NCBI RefSeq assembly: GCF_000971055.1
Contig: NZ_LARW01000059.1
Location: forward strand, 1 to 51,763
Source of the DNA: Sphingomonas sp. SRS2
Lineage (GTDB): Bacteria > Pseudomonadota > Alphaproteobacteria > Sphingomonadales > Sphingomonadaceae
Length of the DNA stretch: 51,763 nucleotides
Direction: 5' to 3'
Position numbers and translations under genes: made by a program
Shown here: positions 1-7,690 of the stretch, in pieces
Position numbering within the stretch: the first letter of the stretch is position 1
Layout: every line of letters begins with the position of its first letter
Notes under the pieces: model-generated
The model's database searches: none
Seen by the model: only the letters and a program-made list of their open reading frames with translations
Told to the model about the DNA's origin: nothing

Positions 1-171
1 GAGCAAGACCGGCCCGACGTCGCGATAGCACGTGCGATCTGGCAGGCGGCGCAGGCCGGGTTCGACTTCCAGTCGCTGGTGTTCATCGATGAGACCGGCA
101 CGACCACGAGCATGGTGCGAACCCATGCCTCTTTCGTCGGAACGCGCGGTCGGCGGATGCGATGTGCAGCA
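1..171 (+). pseudogene. IS630-family transposase remnant (partial)
   Basis: Frame 1 reads in from the window edge with a stretch typical of IS630/Tc1-type DDE transposases. It has EQDRPDVA, then about 20 residues later LVFIDETGTTTSMVR, which holds the central catalytic Asp-Glu region, and then GTRGRRMR. After about residue 57 the reading frame continues but no longer resembles a transposase. The downstream catalytic Glu region that should follow is missing, so this is a truncated copy. The 5' part lies outside the window. It sits on the 3' side of tRNA-Phe, a frequent site of insertions. The family call is confident; the exact breakpoint is approximate. Confidence 0.72.
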
Positions 172-456
172 AGATGCGATTGCTATTTGAGGCTCGCCTA
201 TTGTTCCCACGAATGGGGCAGCTGTCTCGACAGTCGAAGCAAAGATGCTCCTCTTGCAGCCAAACTGGAGCGCATCAGGCGACCGCGAATTGGGGGCGAA
301 CGAGAACAGCCCACGTCGATCCCCGATTGTCAGTGCGTTAAAACGTCTCCAAGCACGGTGCTTGATGCATAGCGAGCGAGGAAACCCCGCAATTCCGCCA
401 CTAATCACGGCGATGCCCAATCGGCTCACCGCACTGCTCTGTCAAAGGGAGGAAAA
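172..456. other. Intergenic stretch with no recognised gene
   Basis: Open frames cross this stretch, but their translations look random and one runs through the tRNA. No transposase terminal repeat or other motif was recognised. It may be debris from the insertion event represented by the IS630 remnant. Confidence 0.5.
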
Positions 457-532
457 TGGTGCCCAGGGACGGGATCGAACCGCCGACACTGCGATTTTCA
501 GTCGCATGCTCTACCAACTGAGCTACCTGGGC
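457..532 (-). tRNA. tRNA-Phe (anticodon GAA)
   Basis: Read on the minus strand, the 76-nt sequence folds into a normal cloverleaf. The acceptor stem is GCCCAGG/CCTGGGC. The D-arm contains AGCTCAGTTGGTAGAGC. The anticodon stem TGCGA/TCGCA encloses the loop CTGAAAA with anticodon GAA. The T-arm contains GGTTCGATCC. The discriminator base is A and the 3' CCA is encoded in the DNA. The 3' end faces the left edge, where the transposase remnant lies. Confidence 0.96.
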
Positions 533-598
533 ACGATAGCGCTGGAGGCGTGCCTATAGAGGGGGGCCAATCATTCTGTCCAGCCCGCTTTTGCCAAA

Positions 599-766
599 TT
601 ATTCAGCTTCGTGATCGCTCGCCGGATCGGCCGGCGGCCCGGGAATGCGATATCCCTCGTCCAGCCATTTTAACAGGTCGCGATCGCGGCAGCCCTGGCT
701 GCAGAACGGCGAATGCTGCGCGGTTTCCGGCTTGCGGCAGACGGGGCATTTAGGGGTTTTCTGCAT
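599..766 (-). CDS. yacG: DNA gyrase inhibitor YacG (zinc-binding)
   Basis: This 55-residue protein matches the small YacG/DUF329 family, which binds one zinc ion and in E. coli inhibits GyrB. It has two cysteine pairs, CPVCRKPE near the N-terminus and CSQGC about 12 residues later. The family-typical DLLKWLDEGYRIPG segment follows, then an acidic tail. Start: ATG at 766; an in-frame ATG two codons upstream (772) is also possible. Its start overlaps the 3' end of the RNase E/G-like gene by 17 bp, so it is probably the last gene of the maf-RNase-yacG unit. That gene order is common in alphaproteobacteria. Confidence 0.9.
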   Translation of the reverse strand: MQKTPKCPVCRKPETAQHSPFCSQGCRDRDLLKWLDEGYRIPGPPADPASDHEAE

Positions 767-1751
767 CGACATATCCCGCCGATATGGCGAGCCTGGCCTC
801 GGCGCGCAAGCCGATCGGCGCACCGATCCGGCGGGCGAGCCCGGCCTGCCAGTCTTCGCGCTTCCCGATCAGGGCGATGACGGCAGGAGCGGCGACCAGC
901 GTCCGCGTCCCTGCCCCCGGGGTACGTTCAGCCCGGCGCAGCAATCCGCGCGCGGCCACGCCCAGCGGATCACCCTGTATACGCTCGGGCAGCGACGCCT
1001 GCGCGCGGCGGCGGACGATCTGGAGAAAGCCGAAACCGTTGACGGCGGTGCGCTCGAATGGCTGCGGCAGGATCGCGTCGACCGCGTCGGCCGCCGCCTG
1101 CCGCGCCGCCTTGCTGCCCGCGGTCGGCAGGTCGATGCCGATCGAGCCGGTGATGCCATGGCGCACGATCATCCGCGCCGCCGCCCCTGCCCCCGCTACC
1201 GCCAGTTCTGCCAGACCCAGCCAGCCGTCGACATCGATCAGGCTCATCGCCGGCGTCAGCGACAGGCGCAGCGCGCCGCCCTCGAAATCGGTAAGGCCGG
1301 TCGCGGCCTCCTCGATCAATTCGGACCAGCCCGCCGCCTCCAGCGCGTCAGGCTGATGCGGCTGAAGCTGGCGCAGCGATTCGCCGCTCGCCTCTATCCG
1401 TTCCAATAAGGTGGGCGCATCGGCGGCCACGGCGTCGGCCGCCGCCTGCCGCGCGATCGCCAGCTTGGCGCGGCCTGGCTCAGGCAGCGAAGCGCGATGA
1501 ATCTCCACGAGCAGTCGCGCCCCTTCGGATACCCCCTTGGGCACCGGTTCGATCAGCGCATCCTCGCCACCGTCGAGCGTCACGATCGCCCGCCGGCCTG
1601 GTATGACGATGCGGCTCAGCCGCGCCCAGGCGATCGTCCCGGCGCGCACCCCGTCGTCGTCGGCCTCGATCGCGGCGGCGACGATCGCGCCATCCTCGAT
1701 CAGCGCAGCGCGTATCTCGCCGATGCCGGCCTCATATAGCCATTCACGCAT
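750..1751 (-). CDS. Ribonuclease E/G-family protein (short form)
   Basis: The 333-residue product begins MREWLYEAGIGEIRAALIED, which resembles the N-terminus of RNase G/E family proteins. The C-terminal half has the remnants of the catalytic domain (GSIGIDLP and GFGFLQIVRRR, the latter equivalent to the family's G-L-v-Q-m-T-R-K-R stretch). It is shorter than RNase G (about 490 aa), and I see no CPxCxG zinc-link cysteines. It may therefore be a reduced, sphingomonad-type paralogue acting in RNA processing. Its ATG overlaps the maf stop codon in ATGCGTGA, so translation is probably coupled to maf. The exact substrate is unknown. Confidence 0.75.
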   Translation of the reverse strand: MREWLYEAGIGEIRAALIEDGAIVAAAIEADDDGVRAGTIAWARLSRIVIPGRRAIVTLDGGEDALIEPVPKGVSEGARLLVEIHRASLPEPGRAKLAIARQAAADAVAADAPTLLERIEASGESLRQLQPHQPDALEAAGWSELIEEAATGLTDFEGGALRLSLTPAMSLIDVDGWLGLAELAVAGAGAAARMIVRHGITGSIGIDLPTAGSKAARQAAADAVDAILPQPFERTAVNGFGFLQIVRRRAQASLPERIQGDPLGVAARGLLRRAERTPGAGTRTLVAAPAVIALIGKREDWQAGLARRIGAPIGLRAEARLAISAGYVDAENP

Positions 1752-2328
1752 CGGAATCGGGCAGCAGCCCGGCCGCGACGAGCAACGCGCGGGTTTCGAA
1801 CAGCGGCAGGCCCATAACCCCCGAATGGCTGCCCGACAGCATCCGCACCCAGCTTTCGGCATAGCCTTGAATAGCATAGCCACCCGCCTTGCCCCGCCAT
1901 TCGCCACCGGCAAGATAGGCTTCGATCTCGGCGACGGTCAGCCGCTTGAAGGCCACGATGCTGGTCGACAGGCGGTGCCGCGCGACGCCCGCCGCATCGA
2001 TCAGCGTCACCGCCGAATGGACGCGGTGCCGCCGCCCCGACAAAAGCTGCAGGCAGGCCCGGGCTTCGGCGACATCCTCCGTCTTGGGCAATATCCGCCG
2101 GCCGGCGGCGACGACCGTGTCGGCTCCCAACACCAGCGCACCCGGATGCCGCGCCGCCACCAGCGCCGCCTTGGCTGCGGCAACGCGCGCGGCATAGCGC
2201 GCGGAATCCTCGCCCTTCAGCGGGGTCTCGTCGATATCGGCGGGATCGATGTCGCTGGGGCGAATCCCCAGCCGGCCGATCAGTTCGGCCCGGCGCGGAC
2301 TGCCCGAAGCCAAAATGAGGGGAGTCAT
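1744..2328 (-). CDS. maf: Maf-like nucleotide pyrophosphatase
   Basis: This is a Maf/YhdE-family nucleoside triphosphate pyrophosphatase of about 194 residues. Such enzymes hydrolyse non-canonical or methylated NTPs in the cytoplasm. Visible family signatures are LILASGSPRRAELI at the N-terminus, VLGADTVV in the middle, and GKAGGYAIQGYAE followed by GSHSGVMGLPL near the C-terminus. The start chosen is the ATG at 2328; a TTG at 2340 would add four residues. It lies downstream of infA, separated by a palindromic repeat, and overlaps the RNase gene, a conserved arrangement. Confidence 0.93.
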   Translation of the reverse strand: MTPLILASGSPRRAELIGRLGIRPSDIDPADIDETPLKGEDSARYAARVAAAKAALVAARHPGALVLGADTVVAAGRRILPKTEDVAEARACLQLLSGRRHRVHSAVTLIDAAGVARHRLSTSIVAFKRLTVAEIEAYLAGGEWRGKAGGYAIQGYAESWVRMLSGSHSGVMGLPLFETRALLVAAGLLPDSDA

Positions 2329-2341
2329 CAGCGGCGACAAA

Positions 2342-2482
2342 GGCGTGTCATCAATTGACTCAGGGCGAGCCGAAAATGGTGTTTTTCGAGAACCGGCGCG
2401 CAGCGTACTTTAATGTACATGAGCACCGGACGCGCAGAAAAGCAGCATTTGCAGGCCGGCCTGGGTCAATTGATGACACGCC
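2342..2482. repeat. Palindromic repeat element, copy 1 (family A)
   Basis: The 141-bp element is bounded by perfect 18-bp inverted repeats, GGCGTGTCATCAATTGAC at the left and its exact complement at the right. The centre holds GCGCAGCGTACTTTAATGTA followed closely by CACCGG and CGCAGAAAA. A second copy with a matching core but different terminal arms lies at 28882-29018. It has no coding potential. Sitting 3' of infA, it could form a very strong hairpin that ends or attenuates infA transcription before maf. Confidence 0.85.
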
Positions 2483-2489
2483 GCCGTCC

Positions 2490-2708
2490 TTATTTGAAAC
2501 GATAGGTGATGCGACCCTTGGTCAGATCATAGGGCGTCAGCTCGACGAGCACTTCGTCGCCGACGAGCACGCGGATCCGGTTCTTGCGCATCTTGCCGGC
2601 GGTATGACCGAGAATCTCATGGTCATTTTCCAGCTTAACCCGGAACATGGCGTTGGGCAGAAGCTCAACCACCTGCCCGCGCATTTCCAGCAACTCTTCT
2701 TTCGCCAA
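2490..2708 (-). CDS. infA: Translation initiation factor IF-1
   Basis: The 72-residue protein is a standard IF-1 (S1/OB fold) that binds the ribosomal A site during initiation. Its sequence contains [20 protein letters not shown], then KVRxxDxE-like segments, and ends [15 protein letters not shown]. The start is a TTG at 2708, preceded by AAGAGG about 10 bases upstream. No in-frame ATG gives the family's conserved length, so this is an atypical start codon. The gene is followed by the palindromic repeat and then maf. Confidence 0.96.
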   Translation of the reverse strand: MAKEELLEMRGQVVELLPNAMFRVKLENDHEILGHTAGKMRKNRIRVLVGDEVLVELTPYDLTKGRITYRFK

Positions 2709-2962
2709 ACCGCAGCCTCTTAAACATCTCGCGTGGAATCGGCGTCGCCATACGCGCTTGGCCACGAAAAGAAAAGCGGCGCTTGGCGATGGCGGACGGC
2801 ATTCATCCCAAATCGGCCCGACGGTGACATGAGGCCACGATCATTAGAGTAAACATCATTGGAAGCGCGCCGCGCTTCGCCCTAGACGATGGGTCCCGGC
2901 AACGTTGCGTGGGCTGCGGTATTTCGATAGCGGCTTTGCTCAGCGCGGAAGAGGAGATTCAT

Positions 2963-3451
2963 GTGACCGACGACGAAATCAGGGACGGCTTTCGCCACGC
3001 CATGCGCCGGCTCGCCACCACGATCGCCCTGATTACCGCCGGCCGCGACGATAAATGCACCGGGATGGCCGCCACGGCGGTGATGTCCGTGACCGCCGAT
3101 CCGCCGACACTGCTGATCGCCGTCAATCGCACGGCGAGCATCCATCCGGTGCTGTCGTCGTCCGAGCGCTTCTGCGTCAACCTGCTCGCCGATCGCCATC
3201 AGGATCTGGTCGGCATCTTCAGCGGCAAGAAAAAAGGCCTCCAACGCTTCGAAGACGGCGGCTGGACCCCGGGCGCCGACGGCGTCCTCGTCCTCGACGA
3301 TGCGCTCGCCAGCCTGATGTGCCGCGTCACCCAGACGATCGATGTCAGCACCCACACGCTGTTCATCGGAGAGGTCGAGAATGTCGTCAATCATGACGAG
3401 ATCACCCCGCTGGTCTGGGTCGATGGCACTTTCGCCAACGCGGCGCGGTAA
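2963..3451 (+). CDS. Flavin reductase-domain protein (FMN-binding split barrel)
   Basis: The 162-residue product has the flavin-reductase fold of HpaC/NtaB-type enzymes, which reduce FMN or FAD with NAD(P)H for two-component monooxygenases. Recognisable parts are GFRHAMRRLATTIALITA at the start, the core CTGMAATAVMSVTADPP, the LLIAVNRTASIHP segment, FCVNLLA, and a THTLFIGEVENV stretch near the C-terminus. The GTG at 2963 is chosen because GAGGAG lies six bases upstream; the nearby ATG at 2961 reads straight into a stop. No partner oxygenase is adjacent, so its physiological partner is unknown. Confidence 0.85.
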   Translation: MTDDEIRDGFRHAMRRLATTIALITAGRDDKCTGMAATAVMSVTADPPTLLIAVNRTASIHPVLSSSERFCVNLLADRHQDLVGIFSGKKKGLQRFEDGGWTPGADGVLVLDDALASLMCRVTQTIDVSTHTLFIGEVENVVNHDEITPLVWVDGTFANAAR

Positions 3452-3463
3452 CCGGATATCTGA

Positions 3464-3546
3464 TCGTCATTTCGGCGAAGGCTGGCATCTCAGAAAAATT
3501 CGGGCGCTCTGGCCTCAAAAGATTCCAGCATTCGCTGGAATGACGA
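3464..3546. repeat. REP-type inverted repeat
   Basis: The element is bounded by TCGTCATT and its complement AATGACGA. It contains the phrases CGAAGGCTGGCATCT and CAGCATTCGCTGGAATGACG, which recur in related form at 12000-12126 and 45475-45611. It lies between two convergent genes and may fold into a hairpin. Confidence 0.7.
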
Positions 3547-3564
3547 AATGGGGTCGGCGGGCGT

Positions 3565-4155
3565 CTAATCCACCCGCCTCGCCTCGATGATCACGATCGG
3601 CTTGCGGATCATCTGCCCCTTCATCGCCCCGGCCCCGCCGGGCCAGGTCTTCGCGGCCAGGATTCGCTTCACCACCGGCATGCCCGAAACCACCTTTCCG
3701 AACGCGGCATAGCCGGCGCTGTCGCCCTGTCCGCCGGGCCGCGCATCCATCGCCGGAGACGGGCCCGCCAGAATGAAGAAATCGCCCATCGCGCTGCCCG
3801 GCGCGCCGCGCGCCATCGATATCGTGCCGTCGACGTGGCGCAGTCCGGTCCTGCTGGTCGGCTCATGCGCGATCGGCAGCAGCGAGCGGATCGCCGCGCG
3901 GCGGATCCCGCCCTGGATAAGGCCCATGGCCGCATTCCCCCGCGCCGGCGCGGCGCGGTAGAAGCTGGTGCCGTCGAACTTCTTCTGATCGACATAGGCC
4001 AGGAAATTATTCGCGGTGATCGGCGCGCGGCGAACATCAACTGCGACGGTGATCGTCCCCTCGCTTGTCTTGAGCGCCACCCGCACCTTCGAAGGGGCGG
4101 CGAGGACCGGCGGACAGAGGATGAGGGCGACTAGCAAAAGAAGGCGGCGAATCAT
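3565..4155 (-). CDS. Periplasmic cyclophilin-type peptidyl-prolyl isomerase
   Basis: This is a cyclophilin-type prolyl isomerase of 196 residues with a clear signal peptide (MIRRLLLLVALILCPPVLAA), so it probably helps fold proteins in the periplasm. The domain starts with VRVALKTSEGTITVAVD and continues with APITANNFLAYVD, FDGTSFYRA (containing the conserved FxxxxFHR-like Arg), GLIQGG, GTISMAR and a DFFIL segment, ending in the usual GMPVVKRI part. It differs from the cytosolic PpiB type by the leader. It is a monocistronic minus-strand gene converging on the flavin reductase. Confidence 0.92.
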   Translation of the reverse strand: MIRRLLLLVALILCPPVLAAPSKVRVALKTSEGTITVAVDVRRAPITANNFLAYVDQKKFDGTSFYRAAPARGNAAMGLIQGGIRRAAIRSLLPIAHEPTSRTGLRHVDGTISMARGAPGSAMGDFFILAGPSPAMDARPGGQGDSAGYAAFGKVVSGMPVVKRILAAKTWPGGAGAMKGQMIRKPIVIIEARRVD

Positions 4156-4316
4156 CCGCCTATCCTAGCGCACCCGTGACGCTCTTCCAGAGTGGTTGGC
4201 GCCGGCCCGCATCCGCCCCCATCGTTAGGGCACAAGAAGCGGGCGGGCCGGCGCCCGCGGCCCCGGGGCAGGGGCCGTGTCTGCGTCATCAGCATTGTCG
4301 AAAACCGATAGCGCTG

Positions 4317-4337
4317 TTGATATTTATTCGCAATAGC
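4317..4337. promoter_or_regulatory. Possible Fur/iron-type operator
   Basis: TTGATATTTATTCGCAATAG resembles the 7-1-7 Fur-type palindrome (TGATAATNATTATCA), with about 11 of 15 positions agreeing. It lies in the 270-bp AT-richer spacer between the divergent cyclophilin and TPR genes. Nothing else links either gene to iron, so this is a weak call. Confidence 0.25.
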
Positions 4338-4428
4338 ATAAATTGCCTTGCGAGTTTCATCTCAGCAAACTTGGTCCGCCGCCGATATTCTGCGATAGAG
4401 ACCGCCCGGTTTGAGGGCGGAGTCTGAC

Positions 4429-6084
4429 GTGCGGCTAAAAATTGGATATGTTGCAACGGCTTTGCTGATCGCCACGCCCGGCATGGGTCAGGCCAGTATC
4501 ACCGAAAACTCGTCGGAGATGCGCCAATATGTCCGCGCGCGCCTAGCCGACGCCGCGGGCATGCCCGATGCCGCGGCCAGCAGCTATGCCCGCCTGCTTC
4601 AGGCCGCGCCCCAGGACAAGCGCCTAGCGCTGCGCACCTATCGGCAGGCGCTCACCGCCGGCAATTTCAAGCTGGCCAGCCAGGCCGCGCAGCAGCTCGA
4701 CCGGCTGTCGGCGCTGCCGCCCGACGCGGTGCTGATGCTGCTGGCCGACGCGGTGAACGTCAGGGACTGGAACCGCGCCTCGATCGTCGTAAACCGGCTG
4801 GAGCGCGAGCAGGTGTTCGCCTTTCTCGCGCCGGTAATGCGCGGCTGGGTCGCGCTTGGTCAGCGCAAGGACGATCCGGCCCGGCTGGTCGCGCCATCGG
4901 CGGGCTCCCAGCTCGCCAATGCCTATGCCCGCGATCATTATCTGCTGATCGCGCTCGCCGCCGGCCGCACCGATATACTCGGCGACCTGCGCCGGTTGAT
5001 GGCCGCCAATGACGCGCGCGCCGTGCGGCTGCAACTTGCCGCCGCCGCCTTGCTCATGCGCCGCGGCGACGCCGCCAACGCCGCGCAGATCCTGCAGGGA
5101 CGCGCGCCGGAGCTCGAGATCGCCCGCGCCGCGGTCGCCGCTGGCCGGCCCGTCATCGGCGCGATCGACACCCCCGCGCTCGGCCTTGCCGAGCTGCTTG
5201 CCCAACTCGCGATCGACGTGAAGGGCAATGACGGGCGCTCGCCGGTCTCGCTCCAGCTCGCCCGCCTCGCCAATTATCTCGCGCCCGACAATGCCGCCGC
5301 GACCATCGCCACCGCCGATCTGCTCGCCTCCAACGGCTATCACGAGGCGGCGCTGGCGGCGCTCGCCAGGGTGCCCGTCGACAATCCGCTGGCCGAAGCC
5401 GGACGCCAGCAGCGCAGCGGCATCCTGCTCGCGAAGGGCGACAAGGAAGCGGCGCTCGCCGAAGCGAAGAAGGTCGCCGCACGGCCCGATGCTGGCCCAT
5501 CGGCGTTCATGGATCTGGGCGGCATATTGTCCGATCTCGACCGGCCGGCCGAGGCCGCGCAGGCCTATCAGCGAGCGCTCGATCTCGGCAAGGCGGACGG
5601 CAAGCTGAACTGGATCCATATATTCCTAAAGGCCGGCGCGCTCGACCGGTCGGGCGACTGGGCGGGCGCAAAGATATTGCTGCATCAGGCCAATGCGCTG
5701 GCCCCCGGTCAGGCGATCATCCTCAACTATATCGGCTACGGCATGCTCGACCGGGGTGAGAATCTCGCTGAGGCGCAGGCCTATATCGAACGGGCGAGCG
5801 GGCTCGATCCCAATGACGCCGCAATCGCCGATTCGCTCGGCTGGCTCTATTACAAGCGCGGCAATTATGCCGGGGCGATCGCCGCGCTCGAACGCGCGGT
5901 GTCGGGCGATCCCGGCCAGTCGGTGATGAACGAGCATCTCGGCGACGCCTATTGGGCGGCGGGCCGGCGGATCGAGGCGCGCTACGCCTGGCGCGCCGCG
6001 CTCGTCCAGGCCGACAAGCCGAGCGCCGAGCGGATCAACCGCAAGCTTTCCGATGGCCCGGGCGACGCGCTCACCGCCAAATAG
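4429..6084 (+). CDS. Exported tetratricopeptide-repeat protein
   Basis: The 551-residue product starts with a signal-type leader (VRLKIGYVATALLIATPGMG) and is built almost entirely of TPR helices. The clearest repeats are near the C-terminus (AEAAQAYQRALDLG; AEAQAYIERASGLDPNDAA; GNYAGAIAALERAVSGDPG), matching YfgC/BepA-like and PilF-like scaffold proteins. It is probably a periplasmic protein-interaction scaffold. The GTG at 4429 is preferred to the TTG at 4411 because it follows GGCGGAG and directly begins the leader. The stop is 10 bases from the ispE start, so the two are co-transcribed, an arrangement seen in other alphaproteobacteria. Confidence 0.85.
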   Translation: MRLKIGYVATALLIATPGMGQASITENSSEMRQYVRARLADAAGMPDAAASSYARLLQAAPQDKRLALRTYRQALTAGNFKLASQAAQQLDRLSALPPDAVLMLLADAVNVRDWNRASIVVNRLEREQVFAFLAPVMRGWVALGQRKDDPARLVAPSAGSQLANAYARDHYLLIALAAGRTDILGDLRRLMAANDARAVRLQLAAAALLMRRGDAANAAQILQGRAPELEIARAAVAAGRPVIGAIDTPALGLAELLAQLAIDVKGNDGRSPVSLQLARLANYLAPDNAAATIATADLLASNGYHEAALAALARVPVDNPLAEAGRQQRSGILLAKGDKEAALAEAKKVAARPDAGPSAFMDLGGILSDLDRPAEAAQAYQRALDLGKADGKLNWIHIFLKAGALDRSGDWAGAKILLHQANALAPGQAIILNYIGYGMLDRGENLAEAQAYIERASGLDPNDAAIADSLGWLYYKRGNYAGAIAALERAVSGDPGQSVMNEHLGDAYWAAGRRIEARYAWRAALVQADKPSAERINRKLSDGPGDALTAK

Positions 6085-6094
6085 CCTTGTTACC

Positions 6095-6943
6095 GTGACC
6101 GCCACCACCAACGCCGAAACGGCCTATGCCAAGATCAACCTCGCGCTCCATGTCCGGCGGCGCAGGGCCGACGGCTATCATGATATCGAAACAATCTTCG
6201 CCTTCGCCGACCGTGGCGACCTGATCGAGACGATAGACGGCGACGCGCGCCTGTCACTGCGCGGCCCCTTCGCCGGGGCGCTGGCGGGCGAAGATCCCGA
6301 CCATAATCTGGTGATGCGCGCCGCGCGGCGGCTCGCCGCGCTGGCCGGCGAGCCCGCGCCCGCCATCCTGCTCGACAAGATGCTCCCCGTCGCGGCGGGG
6401 ATCGGCGGCGGATCGGCCGACGCGGCGGCGGTTATGCGCTTGTTGTGCCGCCGCTACGCGATGACGCTCGACGATCCACGCGTCGCCGCGCTGGCCCGCG
6501 ATCTCGGCGCGGACGTGCCCGCCTGCCTCGCGTCGGTCACGTTGCGGGGCGACGGGCGCGGCGACGATCTGCTGCCGGTTGAGGCGACCACCCTTACCGG
6601 CCTGCCGCTGCTCCTCGTCAACCCGCGCATCGCGCTGGCGACCGGGCCGGTCTTCAAGGCGTGGGACGGGATCGATCGCGGCCCACTCGCTGGCGGAGAT
6701 CCGCTCGCGGCGGCGCTGGCCGGCCGCAACGACCTCGAACCGCCAGCCAGGGCGCTATGCCCGGTGATCGGCGACATCGTCACGATGCTGGCGGCGCAGC
6801 CAGGCGCGCTCCTCGCCCGGATGTCTGGATCGGGCGCGACCTGCTTCGCATTGTTCGAAACGCTGGATCGGCGTGATGCCGCGGATATGACTATCGCCGC
6901 CGCCCGTCCGGGCTGGTGGCGGATGGCCTCGACGCTGCGCTAA
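6095..6943 (+). CDS. ispE: 4-diphosphocytidyl-2-C-methyl-D-erythritol kinase
   Basis: IspE phosphorylates CDP-methylerythritol in the MEP isoprenoid pathway. The 282-residue protein shows the GHMP-kinase layout. It has AYAKINLALHVRRRRADGYH at the N-terminus (with the conserved Lys), the phosphate-binding loop LPVAAGIGGGSADAAA in the middle, and MSGSGATCFALF near the C-terminus. The GTG at 6095 is chosen; a TTG at 6086 is the alternative. It overlaps the stop of the convergent downstream gene by four bases. Confidence 0.95.
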   Translation: MTATTNAETAYAKINLALHVRRRRADGYHDIETIFAFADRGDLIETIDGDARLSLRGPFAGALAGEDPDHNLVMRAARRLAALAGEPAPAILLDKMLPVAAGIGGGSADAAAVMRLLCRRYAMTLDDPRVAALARDLGADVPACLASVTLRGDGRGDDLLPVEATTLTGLPLLLVNPRIALATGPVFKAWDGIDRGPLAGGDPLAAALAGRNDLEPPARALCPVIGDIVTMLAAQPGALLARMSGSGATCFALFETLDRRDAADMTIAAARPGWWRMASTLR

Positions 6944-7305
6944 GCGACTTTAGCGATCGTCACGCCCTCATATTTGGCTTCGGCCGGATTGAAGAGCGAC
7001 TGGACGGTGAAGGTCTCGGCCGTCAGCGAGACATTGTTGAGCCCCGCGAGCTTGAACGTGCCGAGCTTCAGCTCCGAGGGAACCTTGCCATCGCGCAGTA
7101 CCGCGACACCGTCGATGAACAGATCGTCATGCTTGGTGTAGAGGATCTGCGGCGCAATCTGCATGCTCGTGCGGTTATAGGTAGCGACGATGCACAGCTT
7201 GCGGCGGATCGCCTGGACGATCAGTTCGGCCTCGGTCGAGAGCGCGGGGCCCTCGGTTGGCGCTGCGGCGCGGCCGAGCGATAGGGTTTTGCGCGGAGTG
7301 GACAT
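6940..7305 (-). CDS. Conserved hypothetical protein, WYL-like fold
   Basis: This 121-residue protein has a disordered N-terminus (MSTPRKTLSLGRAAAPTEG) followed by a compact domain beginning IVQAIRRKLCIVATYN. That domain continues through APQILYTKHDDLFIDGVAV and ELKLGTFKLAGL. The pattern of basic helix, YN, P-x-ILY and a late FKLAGL strand resembles a stand-alone WYL domain, a ligand-sensing SH3-like fold. No DNA-binding domain is attached. I recognise it as a family widespread in sphingomonads but know no function. Its stop overlaps the ispE stop in a convergent arrangement. Confidence 0.7.
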   Translation of the reverse strand: MSTPRKTLSLGRAAAPTEGPALSTEAELIVQAIRRKLCIVATYNRTSMQIAPQILYTKHDDLFIDGVAVLRDGKVPSELKLGTFKLAGLNNVSLTAETFTVQSLFNPAEAKYEGVTIAKVA

Positions 7306-7390
7306 TGCCGGGCGCATATCGGGGCATCGCGCAATACGCAAGCGCGCTGCGGTTAAGGCTGACGCAAGCTGGGCACCGCTATCGGGAAAT

Positions 7391-7657
7391 ATGCTTCGTA
7401 TCCTGCTCCCGCTATCGCTCCTCGTCGCCCTGCCCGCACAGGCCCAGGTAGAGGAGGACGCCGAGCATCGCGCCGACCGGCTGCGCACGATCGAACTCAA
7501 CAAGCGCGCTCAGTCGGTTGTGGACAAACGCGACCGTGGCAATGCGGACGTCCGCGAAACCAATCGCCGCAATCAGGAGCGCTATGAGCGTCAGCGCGAC
7601 GAATGGCGGGCTCGCGTCGCCGCCTGCCGCGCAGGGGATTACGACGCTTGCAACTGA
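7391..7657 (+). CDS. Small periplasmic protein with signal peptide
   Basis: The 88-residue product starts with a good signal peptide (MLRILLPLSLLVALPAQA). A highly charged, probably helical mature part rich in Arg, Asp and Asn follows, ending RVAACRAGDYDACN. The two C-terminal cysteines could form a disulfide. The CxAGDYxxC ending occurs in other small sphingomonad periplasmic proteins, but the function is unknown. A strong hairpin directly follows the stop codon. Confidence 0.7.
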   Translation: MLRILLPLSLLVALPAQAQVEEDAEHRADRLRTIELNKRAQSVVDKRDRGNADVRETNRRNQERYERQRDEWRARVAACRAGDYDACN

Positions 7658-7658
7658 A

Positions 7659-7684
7659 ACGGGCCGGAACTTTCCCCGGCCCGT
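7659..7684. terminator. Bidirectional hairpin terminator
   Basis: ACGGGCCGG pairs with CCGGCCCGT across a short loop that includes TTTC. It lies between the convergent small periplasmic protein and the ETF-QO gene, and could end transcription in both directions. Confidence 0.75.
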
Positions 7685-7690
7685 CCCACA

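Noticed and set aside
245-559. Open frame overlapping tRNA-Phe
   Set aside because: The sequence on the minus strand is a tRNA. The frame has no ribosome-binding site or homology.
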